Positions 40,364-48,980 of a stretch of DNA of 64,000 nt are shown here, in pieces (positions within the stretch are counted from its first letter, which is position 1; each line of letters begins with the position of its first letter). The notes beneath the pieces were generated by a model. That model did no database searches. It was not told the origin of the DNA and saw nothing but the letters and a program-made list of their open reading frames with translations. The position numbers and the translations under genes were made by a program. The DNA comes from an uncultured Bacteroidales bacterium (GTDB lineage: Bacteria > Bacteroidota > Bacteroidia > Bacteroidales > Muribaculaceae). Where the stretch lies: positions 1-64,000 of the forward strand of contig CACYVC010000006.1 of NCBI GenBank assembly GCA_902777835.1, written 5' to 3'.

Positions 40364-42081
40364 TTTTTCTTCTTCGACTGTTTTTTGGGAGTAGCAGTTT
40401 TCTTGGCTGGGGTGAGATTGAGAATCTTCTCATACTCGCCCTGCTTGTTAAACATCTCGCTTGCGCGAGCTGTAACGCGGTCTTTGCCCAGCGCATAAAT
40501 CATCTGTCCGCGCTGGTAGTAATAGTTCTTGATTATCTCCTTGCCGAGCAGTTTCTCGATGTCGTCGCGATGCAAGTCAAGGTCTTTGTCGAGGTCGTGC
40601 TTGAGGAGCTTCTCGAGGCGCTCAAACTCAGCCTTGGTCTCGTCGTTGAGGTAGCCCTCTTCCTCGGCAATCTTCTTGAGTTCAGCTAAGCTCGTCTCGC
40701 ACACCTTGTCATACTCAAACTTCTGGGGATCGATGAATGCCTTGAAATCGTTGAAAATCTCGTCGGTAATCTTGAACTCCTCAGCTGGGGGAATAGTGGG
40801 GTGCTCAGCAGCGTACTTCACCGCATAGTCAAATGCCCAGTAGTCGCGCACGATGTTATAGGCCAGTCGGCTAGCCTTATTGGGTTCTATCACGATGTCG
40901 GGGGTGATGCCACCGCCACCTTTTACCAACCTGCCGTGAGCAGTGTGATATTGCTGAGCAGTGGTATCAACGGTGTGTTTGGGCTTACCATCCTCGTCTT
41001 TTTGGGAATAATCAATCTCCTGAATGAGGCGTCCGCTGGGGATGTAATACTTCGATACGGTCACCTTAAACAAAGCGTCAAACGGCAGCTGCCTTGTGGC
41101 CTGCACCAAACCCTTGCCAAAGGAACGCGTGCCAAGCACCACAGCACGATCCAAGTCCTGGAAGGCGCCAGCGGTAATCTCGGCTGCCGATGCTGTTCCT
41201 CCATCAACAAGCACAGCAAGTGGAATCTCGGTGTCAACAGGGTCGTCGGTAGTCTTGTAGTTGCGCTCCTGTTGCTTAGTCTTGCCGCGGGTTTGAAGCA
41301 CCTGCGTGCCTTTAGGAACAAATAGTCCCACAATCTGTATCGCGCTATCAAGCAAACCACCACCATTGCCGCGCAGGTCAAGAATGATGTACTTCACCGC
41401 GGGATTGGCCTTGAGCTCGAGTAGAGCGCTCTTGACGTTGGCGGCAGAGTGCTCGTTGTAGGTGTCGAGAGCTATATAACCTATATTCTCATGGATGACA
41501 CCATAATAGCTTACGGGGTCAACTTTAATCTTCTCACGATGGATATTGAAGGTCTTTACGCTGTCGGGATCATATTTTCTAACCACAGTCACAGATATGG
41601 GTGTGCTGGGCTGACCTTTCAGATGCTCGCTCACCTTGCCATTGTCCCAGCCCTTTACCGACTCACCGTCGATCATCACAATGCAGTCGCCAGGCTTCAT
41701 GCCAGCCTTCGCAGCAGGGCTGTCTTCGTAGGGCTCGCTGATATACACCTTTCCATCGCGCTCATAGATGTAAGAACCTATACCGCCATACTCGCCAGTA
41801 GATATCACCATGAAGTCCTGGGTGGCCTTGGCGGGAATGTACTCGGTGTAAGGGTCCACGTCTTCGAGCATAGCATTGATGGCAGTCTCCATCGACTTGT
41901 CGATGTCGAGAGTGTCAACATAAAAGGCGTTGAGCTCCTTGAACAGGGCGTTGAAAATGTCTAGATTGCGAGCTATGCGTGTGCTGCGCACGCTTTCATC
42001 ATTATCATCGGCAAAAGCCACCGACACAAACACAGCGAGCGACGCAAAAATCAGCACGAAATTTCGGAATTTATTTTTCAT
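40360..42081 (-). CDS. C-terminal processing peptidase (S41 family, Ctp/Prc)
   Basis: A 573-residue exported serine protease: signal peptide or anchor (about 5-24), N-terminal helical domain, PDZ domain (about 90-170, KVYISEPYEDSPAAKAGMKPGD), and the S41 core with catalytic Ser298 (GGTASAAEI) and Lys323 (TRSFGKGLVQ). Such enzymes trim or degrade periplasmic proteins. The C-terminus carries about 170 helical residues and a very basic tail (KKQSKKKK). Co-translated with mfd downstream. Confidence 0.94.
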   Translation of the reverse strand: MKNKFRNFVLIFASLAVFVSVAFADDNDESVRSTRIARNLDIFNALFKELNAFYVDTLDIDKSMETAINAMLEDVDPYTEYIPAKATQDFMVISTGEYGGIGSYIYERDGKVYISEPYEDSPAAKAGMKPGDCIVMIDGESVKGWDNGKVSEHLKGQPSTPISVTVVRKYDPDSVKTFNIHREKIKVDPVSYYGVIHENIGYIALDTYNEHSAANVKSALLELKANPAVKYIILDLRGNGGGLLDSAIQIVGLFVPKGTQVLQTRGKTKQQERNYKTTDDPVDTEIPLAVLVDGGTASAAEITAGAFQDLDRAVVLGTRSFGKGLVQATRQLPFDALFKVTVSKYYIPSGRLIQEIDYSQKDEDGKPKHTVDTTAQQYHTAHGRLVKGGGGITPDIVIEPNKASRLAYNIVRDYWAFDYAVKYAAEHPTIPPAEEFKITDEIFNDFKAFIDPQKFEYDKVCETSLAELKKIAEEEGYLNDETKAEFERLEKLLKHDLDKDLDLHRDDIEKLLGKEIIKNYYYQRGQMIYALGKDRVTARASEMFNKQGEYEKILNLTPAKKTATPKKQSKKKK

Positions 42082-42160
42082 ATCAATTTTTATAATGCGC
42101 TTTGCGCAGTTTAGAGGTTGAAGTGGAGCAGTGAGACAGTAAAAAATGGAGTACTTGTGT

Positions 42161-42209
42161 TTCTCACTCCTCGATTCTCTCCACTCTCTACTCTTACCTC
42201 TCTACTATT
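42161..42209. repeat. C/T-rich heptamer array upstream of the protease gene
   Basis: Seven 7-base units (TTCTCAC, TCCTCGA, TTCTCTC, CACTCTC, TACTCTT, ACCTCTC, TACTATT). It lies in the gene-free stretch 42082-42468, which otherwise holds the tRNA promoter and an A/T-rich hairpin (42387-42413). Confidence 0.65.
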
Positions 42210-42314
42210 TATCATTTGGGACTGCTAAAGTACTATTTCTTGTTCAAATAGAACGCAAAAAGTGGTAAAAAATCATTTATTCGACGATTTTTTAAAATAT
42301 TTTGGCGAAAAGTG

Positions 42315-42345
42315 TTGCACAATTCAAAAAATGGATGTAATTTTG
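42315..42345 (+). promoter_or_regulatory. promoter for the tRNA-Asn pair
   Basis: TTG (42315-42317), 20 bases, TAATTTTG (42338-42345), about 124 bases before the first tRNA. Confidence 0.45.
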
Positions 42346-42468
42346 CACCGCAATTCTCGAAAAATAGTGCAAGTCGAGTGAAAAACATAATGAAAAACAA
42401 AGATTTTCATTATTATTTCCGAGACGCCGCCTAATTTATACAAAAGTCGGGAAAAACATTGCAAAATT

Positions 42469-42542
42469 GCTTCAATAGCTCAGTTGGTTAGAGCACCTGA
42501 CTGTTAATCAGGGGGTCGTTGGTTCAAGTCCATCTTGAAGCG
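42469..42542 (+). tRNA. tRNA-Asn (GTT)
   Basis: 74 bases without CCA. Acceptor stem GCTTCAA/TTGAAGC, D-arm AGCTCAGTTGGTTAGAGC, anticodon arm CCTGA-CTGTTAA-TCAGG with anticodon GTT, T-arm with GGTTCAAGTCC. Confidence 0.95.
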
Positions 42543-42573
42543 CGTTTCATAATATTAAGTTTTAATTGTTAAT

Positions 42574-42647
42574 GCTTCAATAGCTCAGTTGGTTAGAGCA
42601 CCTGACTGTTAATCAGGGGGTCGTTGGTTCAAGTCCATCTTGAAGCG
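42574..42647 (+). tRNA. tRNA-Asn (GTT), identical second copy
   Basis: Base-for-base copy of the tRNA at 42469-42542, after a 31-base spacer. One transcript, ended by the terminator at 42650. Confidence 0.95.
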
Positions 42648-42649
42648 CA

Positions 42650-42690
42650 TTAAGGCAACAATCGCAAGGTTGTTGCCTTAATTGTTTTTT
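42650..42690 (+). terminator. terminator of the tRNA pair
   Basis: Stem TTAAGGCAACAA (42650-42661) with TTGTTGCCTTAA (42670-42681), then TTGTTTTTT. Confidence 0.9.
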
Positions 42691-42736
42691 CACGCCAGTA
42701 TCCAATAGCAGTGCTTTTATTTTCACGAGCCACTTT

Positions 42737-42767
42737 TTTGGCATTTCACATTTTTTTTGTATTTTTG
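42737..42767 (+). promoter_or_regulatory. consensus promoter for the porin gene
   Basis: TTTG (42737-42740), 19 bases, TATTTTTG (42760-42767), the best consensus match in the window; the ATG follows at 42803. Confidence 0.65.
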
Positions 42768-42802
42768 TCACCTTAATAATAAATAATAAAAAACGACATA
42801 CT

Positions 42803-44032
42803 ATGAAACGTGTTTTTTTAATGCTATTGTCGCTTGCGTGGCTGGTGCCCTGCGTGTGGGGCATGGACGAGGTGGCAATAACCGATAACAATGCTGGCGC
42901 TGAAGTCATTACAACCACAGAGAGCATTACAGCTACTGACGCCTCAGTCGCTGCTGAGCCAGCACAAAAAGACGCAGATAAGAAACCACCTATTTTCACT
43001 AAGCCCAAGTTCAGCGGATATGCCATAGGTTCCTACCAGGCAACATTTCAGGAGGGAAATAACAGCAACACCTTCAATGTGAGAATTGTGAGAGTATCGC
43101 TCGAGGGAAAAATCCTCAACGAGATATACTACAAGGTGCAGGGCCAAATCAACGGCAACACCTCTACACTGGGAAGCAGTCCGCGCCTGGTTGACTATTT
43201 CATGGAGTGGCAGCGGTTTGACTTCTTTAAGGTGAAATTTGGCCAGTTCAAGCGCCCGTTCACCTTTGAGAACCCTATGCACCCGCTTGACCAGGGTTTT
43301 ATGTCCTACTCCCAGCCCATCTCAAAGCTGTCGGGCTTCAGCGACCGCACTGGCGAGCATGCCAGCAACGGCCGCGACATAGGTCTGCAGTTCCAGGGCG
43401 ACTTCTTGAAAAACAAATCGGGCCGTTATCTGCTTCACTACCAAGTGGGTGTGTTCAACGGCCAGGGCATCAATGTGACCGATGTCGACAAGAAGAAAGA
43501 CATCATTGGTGGCGTGTGGGTGATGCCAGTTGCAGGTCTCAGGATTGGCGCATTTGGTTGGGAAGGCTCTTATGCCCGCAAGAGTGGCGGTGAGGTGCTG
43601 AGCCTCAATAAGCACCGCTATGCCTTGAGTGCAGAATATAAGAAAGCCGACCTCCAGCTCCGCGCTGAGTATATCCACTCCACTGGTCTGGGCTTTGCCA
43701 CCACCTACCAGAAGCCTGGCGACGCTAACGACCTCACCATCAAGACCTATACCGACCGCGACGGCAACGAGATTGCCGCCAATAAGGCCGACGGCTTCTA
43801 TGCCCTTGCCATCGTTCCTGTTTACCGCGACAAACTCATGGTCAAGGGTCGCTACGATCTCTATCGCCCCAGTGCCACTTGGCTTCATGCCAAGACCAAC
43901 TATGAGATTGGTCTCAACTTCCGTTTCTGCAAGTACTTTGAGATACAGTCGGAATATGTCTTCACCAACGACCGTTCCCTTGCCAAGCACAACTACAGCA
44001 GCGTGTATGTGCAAGTGAGCGTGAGATATTGA
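42803..44032 (+). CDS. outer-membrane porin, OprO/OprP-like
   Basis: A 409-residue protein: signal peptide (about 1-20), a Thr/Ala-rich linker (to about 60), then a beta-barrel with alternating strands (FSGYAIGSYQATFQ, NVRIVRVSLEGKIL, YYKVQGQING, FKVKFGQFKRPFTFENP) and a C-terminal strand ending in aromatic VQVSVRY. This matches phosphate-selective porin O/P-type barrels common in Bacteroidetes. Substrate unclear; the downstream dicarboxylate transporter suggests organic acids, by inference. Has its own consensus promoter. Confidence 0.85.
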   Translation: MKRVFLMLLSLAWLVPCVWGMDEVAITDNNAGAEVITTTESITATDASVAAEPAQKDADKKPPIFTKPKFSGYAIGSYQATFQEGNNSNTFNVRIVRVSLEGKILNEIYYKVQGQINGNTSTLGSSPRLVDYFMEWQRFDFFKVKFGQFKRPFTFENPMHPLDQGFMSYSQPISKLSGFSDRTGEHASNGRDIGLQFQGDFLKNKSGRYLLHYQVGVFNGQGINVTDVDKKKDIIGGVWVMPVAGLRIGAFGWEGSYARKSGGEVLSLNKHRYALSAEYKKADLQLRAEYIHSTGLGFATTYQKPGDANDLTIKTYTDRDGNEIAANKADGFYALAIVPVYRDKLMVKGRYDLYRPSATWLHAKTNYEIGLNFRFCKYFEIQSEYVFTNDRSLAKHNYSSVYVQVSVRY

Positions 44033-44033
44033 G

Positions 44034-44169
44034 AGTTCATAGTTCACAGTTCAGAGTTCACAGTTCACAGTTCAGAGTTTTTCTAGTTATTCTAGATATT
44101 CTAGATATTCTAGTTAATTGAACTTGCTACATATCACTTACCACTTAAAACTTATAACTTAACACTTAT
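44034..44169. repeat. three abutting repeat arrays (7-, 9- and 7-base periods)
   Basis: 44034-44082: seven units of AGTTCAC/AGTTCAG type. 44083-44118: four 9-base units CTAGTTATT, CTAGATATT, CTAGATATT, CTAGTTAAT. 44135-44169: five units CACTTAC, CACTTAA, AACTTAT, AACTTAA, CACTTAT, ending five bases before the ATG at 44175. Nearly the whole 142-base interval is repeat. Confidence 0.85.
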
Positions 44170-44174
44170 ACATC

Positions 44175-45632
44175 ATGTCAGCATTAATGATTTTACAGCT
44201 CTGCATCGTTCTTGCAGCGTTGTGGCTGGGCTCCCGATATGGCAGCTTGGCATTAGGCGCCATCTCTGGAATTGGCCTAGCGATTCTGGTGTTTGGGTTT
44301 GGCTTAGAACCTGGCACACCTCCAACCGATGTTATCTACATCATCATTGCAGCAGTTACCTGCGCCGGCATTATGCAGGCGTCGGGAGGTATGGACTGGC
44401 TTATCCAGCTTGCCGAGAAGTTGCTGCGTAAGCACCCCGACCGCATCACTTTCCTTGCCCCATTATGCACCTTCTTCCTTACCGTGCTAGTGGGAACAGG
44501 ACACGTTGTTTACACCTTGATGCCTATCATCTGCGACATCGCCATCAAGAAGGGCATCCGTCCCGAGCGCCCTTGCGGTATCGCCAGCATCGCGTCGCAG
44601 ATTGGCATCACTTGCTCGCCAATTGCTGCTGCAGTGGTGGCATTTATCACCATCTCAGGGTCTAACGGCTATGCCATCACCATTCCCAAAGTGCTCATGG
44701 TGACTATTCCTGCCTGTCTTCTTGGCATTATCATAGCATCGGTAGCCTCCTACAAGCGAGGCAAGGACCTTGACAAAGACCCTGAGTTCCAGAAAAAGAT
44801 TGCCGACCCCGAACAGCGCGAGTTCATCTATGGTAACAAGGCTACTACTCTCGACAAGAAGATTGCTCCAGAGAGCAAGCGTGCCGTATATATTTTCTTT
44901 GGTGCCTTGCTGGTGATTGTGTTTTTCGCCATCTTCCAAAACTGTCTGCCCGCTTATGAGACCGTTAAGGCTATTAAGGGTGCACCTGTAATGGAAATGC
45001 TGGGCGCCACTATAACTCCTGAACAATTTGCTAAGATTGAGGAAGTTGTGCCTGATGTGACAGAGGTGGTAATGAGTCCGTTGAAGATGAACCTTGTGAT
45101 TCAGATTGTCATGATCACTGCTGCGGCATTGATGATAATCTTCTGCAAGACTTCTCCCAAGAAGGCCATCAGTGGTCCAGTATGGCAAAGTGGTATGGTT
45201 GCTGTTGTCGCCATCTATGGTATCGCTTGGCTTGCCGACACTTATTTTGCCAACTACCTAAGCAACATTCAAGAGATGCTCGCTGGCATGGTAGAGCAAT
45301 ACCCGTGGTCAATAGCTTTTGCTTTCTTCTTGGTGTCGGTGCTTGTCAACTCACAAGGTGCTGTGGTAGTTGCAATGCTGCCGCTGGCCTACAAGCTCGG
45401 CATTGACGGATGGGTACTGCTCGGCGTGCTGCCTTCGGTTTATGGCTACTTCTTTATCCCCAACTATCCATCAGATATCGCCACTGTGAACTTCGACCGC
45501 ACAGGAACAACAAAGATTGGCAAATATCTTCTTAACCACTCCTTTATGATGCCTGGCATGGTGCATACCGTTGTGGCATGCGTGGCAGGATATGTCATTG
45601 CTTATCTCTATCATTCAATGGGGTGGATATAA
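44175..45632 (+). CDS. anaerobic C4-dicarboxylate transporter (DcuA/DcuB family)
   Basis: A 485-residue inner-membrane carrier with about 11-12 hydrophobic segments. The N-terminal LGSRYGSLALGAISGIGLA, CAGIMQASGGMDWLI and GTGHVVYTLMPIICDIA blocks are characteristic of DcuA/DcuB antiporters that exchange fumarate, malate or aspartate for succinate during fumarate respiration. It is slightly longer than the about 440 residues of the E. coli proteins because of a soluble loop (about 190-260). It lies behind a porin gene, and an exported peptidase follows. Confidence 0.9.
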   Translation: MSALMILQLCIVLAALWLGSRYGSLALGAISGIGLAILVFGFGLEPGTPPTDVIYIIIAAVTCAGIMQASGGMDWLIQLAEKLLRKHPDRITFLAPLCTFFLTVLVGTGHVVYTLMPIICDIAIKKGIRPERPCGIASIASQIGITCSPIAAAVVAFITISGSNGYAITIPKVLMVTIPACLLGIIIASVASYKRGKDLDKDPEFQKKIADPEQREFIYGNKATTLDKKIAPESKRAVYIFFGALLVIVFFAIFQNCLPAYETVKAIKGAPVMEMLGATITPEQFAKIEEVVPDVTEVVMSPLKMNLVIQIVMITAAALMIIFCKTSPKKAISGPVWQSGMVAVVAIYGIAWLADTYFANYLSNIQEMLAGMVEQYPWSIAFAFFLVSVLVNSQGAVVVAMLPLAYKLGIDGWVLLGVLPSVYGYFFIPNYPSDIATVNFDRTGTTKIGKYLLNHSFMMPGMVHTVVACVAGYVIAYLYHSMGWI

Positions 45633-45638
45633 TGTGAC

Positions 45639-45744
45639 AGTTCAGAGTTCACAGTTCAGAGTTCACAGTTCAGAGTTAAGAGTTGACAACGATAAACGAT
45701 AAACGATAAACGATAAACGAAAAAACGAAAAACGAAAAACGAAA
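45639..45744. repeat. heptamer arrays before the C69 dipeptidase gene
   Basis: Seven units AGTTCAG/AGTTCAC/AGTTAAG/AGTTGAC (45639-45687), then four perfect ACGATAA units (45689-45716), then ACGAAAA-type units to 45744; the ATG is at 45752. The AGTTCAC family is the same as at 44034, beyond the intervening transporter gene. Confidence 0.85.
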
Positions 45745-45751
45745 TCCTCAT

Positions 45752-47380
45752 ATGAATTTAAAATATTTAGTTTCGATAGCACTTGTGGCGTCGGCAGTTG
45801 TCTCTGTGGCACAAGTAGATGAATCAACTGATGAGGGCCGTAAGCGCCTGTCTTGCACCAGCATCATGGTGGGCAAGAACGCCAGCACCGACGGTTCGGT
45901 AATAACCTCCCACACATGCGACTCATGGTATCGCACATGGATGACGATGACGCCCGCACGCGACTATGAGCGCGACACGGTGACCGCCATCTATGAGGGC
46001 CGCATGCACACGCAGAGTGCCAGCGACAGCACAAAGCTCTATGTGAAAGGCACCATTCCGCAAGTGCGCCACACCTACCGCTACCTCGACACCGCCTATC
46101 CTTGCCTCAACGAGAAGCAGGTGGCGATGGGCGAGACCACCATTAGCGGACACAAGATTCTTCGCAATAAGGCGGGCATGTTCTATATCGAAGAGCTAGA
46201 GCGCATCGCCTTGGAGCGCTGCTCTACCGCCCGCGAGGCGATAGCCATGATGGGCAGTCTCGCCGAGAAGTATGGCTATGCCGACAGCGGTGAGTGCCTT
46301 ACCGTTGCCGACCCTAACGAGGTCTGGATTTTCGAGATCTTCGGCGCTGGTCCCAAGAAGGTGGGTGCCGTGTGGGCTGCCGTACGCATCCCCGATGACG
46401 AGATCGCTGTCTCGGCCAACATCTCGCGTATCGGCACCCTCGACCTCAGCGACAAGAACCACTACATGGCGTCGAGCAACGTGAAAGAAGTCGCCAAGCA
46501 ACTCAAACTGTGGGACGGCAAGGAGGAGTTCAACTTCTTCAAAGCCTATAGCGGCGAGAACTATATGCATGAGAAGAAGAACTACAGCGTGCGCGAGCAC
46601 TATATCATGAATGCCCTGGCGCCATCGCTCAACCTGAGCGACACCGCATCGTGGCTGCCGCTGAGCGTCAAGCCCGACGCTAAGGTGAGTCCCGAACAGG
46701 TGATGCAACTGCTGGGAAGCTACTATGAGGGCACCGACAAGAACCTGAGCGGCCGCCACCTCATCCCCAACCCAAAGCGAAAAGACAAGAAAGGCAACCT
46801 AGTGGAGAATGAACCCGACAGCATCGTCTCGCCATTCAGCAACCCATGGATGCGTCCCGACGAGATAAACATGTATTACGCTATGGGTGACTCGGCGATG
46901 AAGAACATACGCACCGTGAGCGTGCCCTGGTGCGCCTACAGCACCGTCATACAGCTGCGCTCGTGGCTACCCGACGAAATAGGTGGCGTGGCATGGATTG
47001 CTCTCGACAACCCTGGCGAAAGTCCGCGCTTCCCCATCTTTGCCGGCACTACCAAGCTGCCTAAGCTGCTGCAAGTGTGCGGCCAACACAGCGACCGTGA
47101 CGATGCTGCTTTGTGGCACTACCGCAAGGCCAACCGCCTTGCCACAGTGCGTTGGGGCAAGTTCCGCTCTCTCATCGAGCCACAGCGCGACTACTTCATG
47201 GAGAAAGGACAGCGAGAGCTCACACACGTGCAACAGATGTGGCAACAGCTCAAAGCCAATGACCCCGAGAAGGCTCAGACGATGCTCAACGGCTATGTCT
47301 CCGACTTCTTCGGCGCCACCATCCTCCGCTGGGACGAACTCGCCCGCGACCTCTGGCGACAGAACTGGACAGGATTCTAA
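45752..47380 (+). CDS. C69-family dipeptidase, exported
   Basis: A 542-residue N-terminal-nucleophile peptidase (PepD-like). A signal peptide (about 1-20) is followed by the nucleophile Cys35 in RLSCTSIMVGKNASTDGSV, the diagnostic family start. Further conserved blocks are MGETTISGHKIL, FYIEELERIALERCSTAREA and VADPNEVWIFEIFGAGPK. Hydrolyses dipeptides, probably in the periplasm, feeding amino acids to the cell. It begins after a long heptamer array. Confidence 0.92.
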   Translation: MNLKYLVSIALVASAVVSVAQVDESTDEGRKRLSCTSIMVGKNASTDGSVITSHTCDSWYRTWMTMTPARDYERDTVTAIYEGRMHTQSASDSTKLYVKGTIPQVRHTYRYLDTAYPCLNEKQVAMGETTISGHKILRNKAGMFYIEELERIALERCSTAREAIAMMGSLAEKYGYADSGECLTVADPNEVWIFEIFGAGPKKVGAVWAAVRIPDDEIAVSANISRIGTLDLSDKNHYMASSNVKEVAKQLKLWDGKEEFNFFKAYSGENYMHEKKNYSVREHYIMNALAPSLNLSDTASWLPLSVKPDAKVSPEQVMQLLGSYYEGTDKNLSGRHLIPNPKRKDKKGNLVENEPDSIVSPFSNPWMRPDEINMYYAMGDSAMKNIRTVSVPWCAYSTVIQLRSWLPDEIGGVAWIALDNPGESPRFPIFAGTTKLPKLLQVCGQHSDRDDAALWHYRKANRLATVRWGKFRSLIEPQRDYFMEKGQRELTHVQQMWQQLKANDPEKAQTMLNGYVSDFFGATILRWDELARDLWRQNWTGF

Positions 47381-47487
47381 TTGCTCTTGCCCTCGCAGGA
47401 TTATGTTTCATGTCATATAGCGAAGCTATTTCTCCATTTCATCAAAACACTTCATCCAAATACTAATTACTAAACATTTTTACGCAC

Positions 47488-48951
47488 ATGAAGGCTAAAA
47501 TCCTACTATTCCTACTAATTGCTACATTTGTAACTTTGTCAGCTGTCTGTGAGAATCCTTTTTTATATAATGGTTTGTACTATTATATACTACCCGATGC
47601 AGATAGTAAGGTAAGTGTCTCTTCCCATAACGGAAGCATATCTGGGGCATTGACTATTCCTTCACATGTAAGCAACAACAATACAACTTACGAAGTGGTT
47701 CAAATTGGACATCATGCATTTGAGGGTTGCACGAGTTTGACATCAGTGACTATTCCAAATTCAGTGACATACATTGGAGCCTATTCTTTCTCAGGTTGCA
47801 CAAGCTTGATGTCGATTAACATTCCTAATTCGGTGAAATCTATAGAGCATTATGCTTTTCAGAACTGCAGAGCCTTGACCTCGATACAGATCCCATCTTC
47901 GGTAACAGAGATTCTCTCTGGGGTATTCAAAGGATGTTCAGGCTTAACTGGAGATTTGACAATACATAATTTTATAAATACGATTTCTGATTATGCATTT
48001 GAGGGTTGCACAGGTTTTACCTCACTCACCATCGGTGAATCGGTATATGGACTTAACAAATCGGCCTTTGAGGGATGCACAGGGATAGAAAGTGTTATTT
48101 GGAATGCAAAAAAAGGATCAGATAATTCTAAGGACACTGATTCTCCATTTTATAATAATACAAGAATTAAAACTTTTATTTTTGGAGATGCTGTTGAACA
48201 CATTCCATCTCGTCTGTGCCCCAATATGTCAAGCCTGGAGTCGTTGACAATTCCCAGCTCTGTAACCTCCATTGGACAAGACGCCTTTATAGGTTGTATT
48301 GGTTTGACATCAGTAACTTGGAATGCTAAAACTTGTGTATTACCCTACTCGAATTCAAAGACTCCATTTTACAATATGACAGGACTCAAGACTTTCGTCA
48401 TAGGAGAAGACGTTGAAATAATTCCAAGGGCACTTTGTTATGGTTGTTCTGGCTTGACATCAGTAACCATATCTAATTCAGTGACAGAGATTGGCATACA
48501 TTCCTTCAATGGTTGTAGTGGATTAACATCGGTGACTATTCCCAACTCTGTGACAGTGATTGGTGGCAGCGCCTTCGATGGTTGCAGCGGTTTGACTTCA
48601 ATATATACCAAAATTGAAAACCCACAAAATGTGTCTTATACAAATGCAAGTTCTATCTTCAATAATGTTAACAAGACAACATGTATGCTCTATGTCCCTA
48701 AAGGCACTAAAGAAGTGTATAAAATTACCAATCCTTGGAAAGAGTTTATCAATATTATCGAAGTTGACTATGAAGCAATGAATTGCGATGTGAACTGTGA
48801 TGGAGCTGTCACTAGCTCTGATGTCACTGCGCTTTACAACTATCTTCTCAACGATGATGAGACTTTTATTGCTACGGGCGATGTGGATGGAGATGGCAAT
48901 ATAACAGCCGCTGATATCACTGCAATATATAACATCTTGCTTGGAAATTAA
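47488..48951 (+). CDS. BspA-type leucine-rich-repeat surface protein with dockerin
   Basis: A 487-residue secreted protein. A signal peptide (about 1-20) is followed by about nine 23-residue BspA/TpLRR units (pattern AFEGCTSLTSVTIPNSVT), two of them interrupted by longer SVIWNAKKG-type insertions, then a C-terminal dockerin with two Ca loops (DVNCDGAVTSSDV and DVDGDGNITAADI). BspA-like proteins bind host matrix or other cells. More A/T-rich than the neighbours. It shares the dockerin type with the following gene (29 bases on) and with the amidase at 5325, suggesting a common anchoring or sorting route. Confidence 0.9.
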   Translation: MKAKILLFLLIATFVTLSAVCENPFLYNGLYYYILPDADSKVSVSSHNGSISGALTIPSHVSNNNTTYEVVQIGHHAFEGCTSLTSVTIPNSVTYIGAYSFSGCTSLMSINIPNSVKSIEHYAFQNCRALTSIQIPSSVTEILSGVFKGCSGLTGDLTIHNFINTISDYAFEGCTGFTSLTIGESVYGLNKSAFEGCTGIESVIWNAKKGSDNSKDTDSPFYNNTRIKTFIFGDAVEHIPSRLCPNMSSLESLTIPSSVTSIGQDAFIGCIGLTSVTWNAKTCVLPYSNSKTPFYNMTGLKTFVIGEDVEIIPRALCYGCSGLTSVTISNSVTEIGIHSFNGCSGLTSVTIPNSVTVIGGSAFDGCSGLTSIYTKIENPQNVSYTNASSIFNNVNKTTCMLYVPKGTKEVYKITNPWKEFINIIEVDYEAMNCDVNCDGAVTSSDVTALYNYLLNDDETFIATGDVDGDGNITAADITAIYNILLGN

Positions 48952-48980
48952 TCAATACAAACAATAAAATATTAAACATT

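Noticed and set aside
42469-42647. tRNA pair as an attachment site for an integrated element
   Set aside because: No integrase, no partial tRNA copy elsewhere in the window, and housekeeping genes on both sides; a simple gene duplication explains it.
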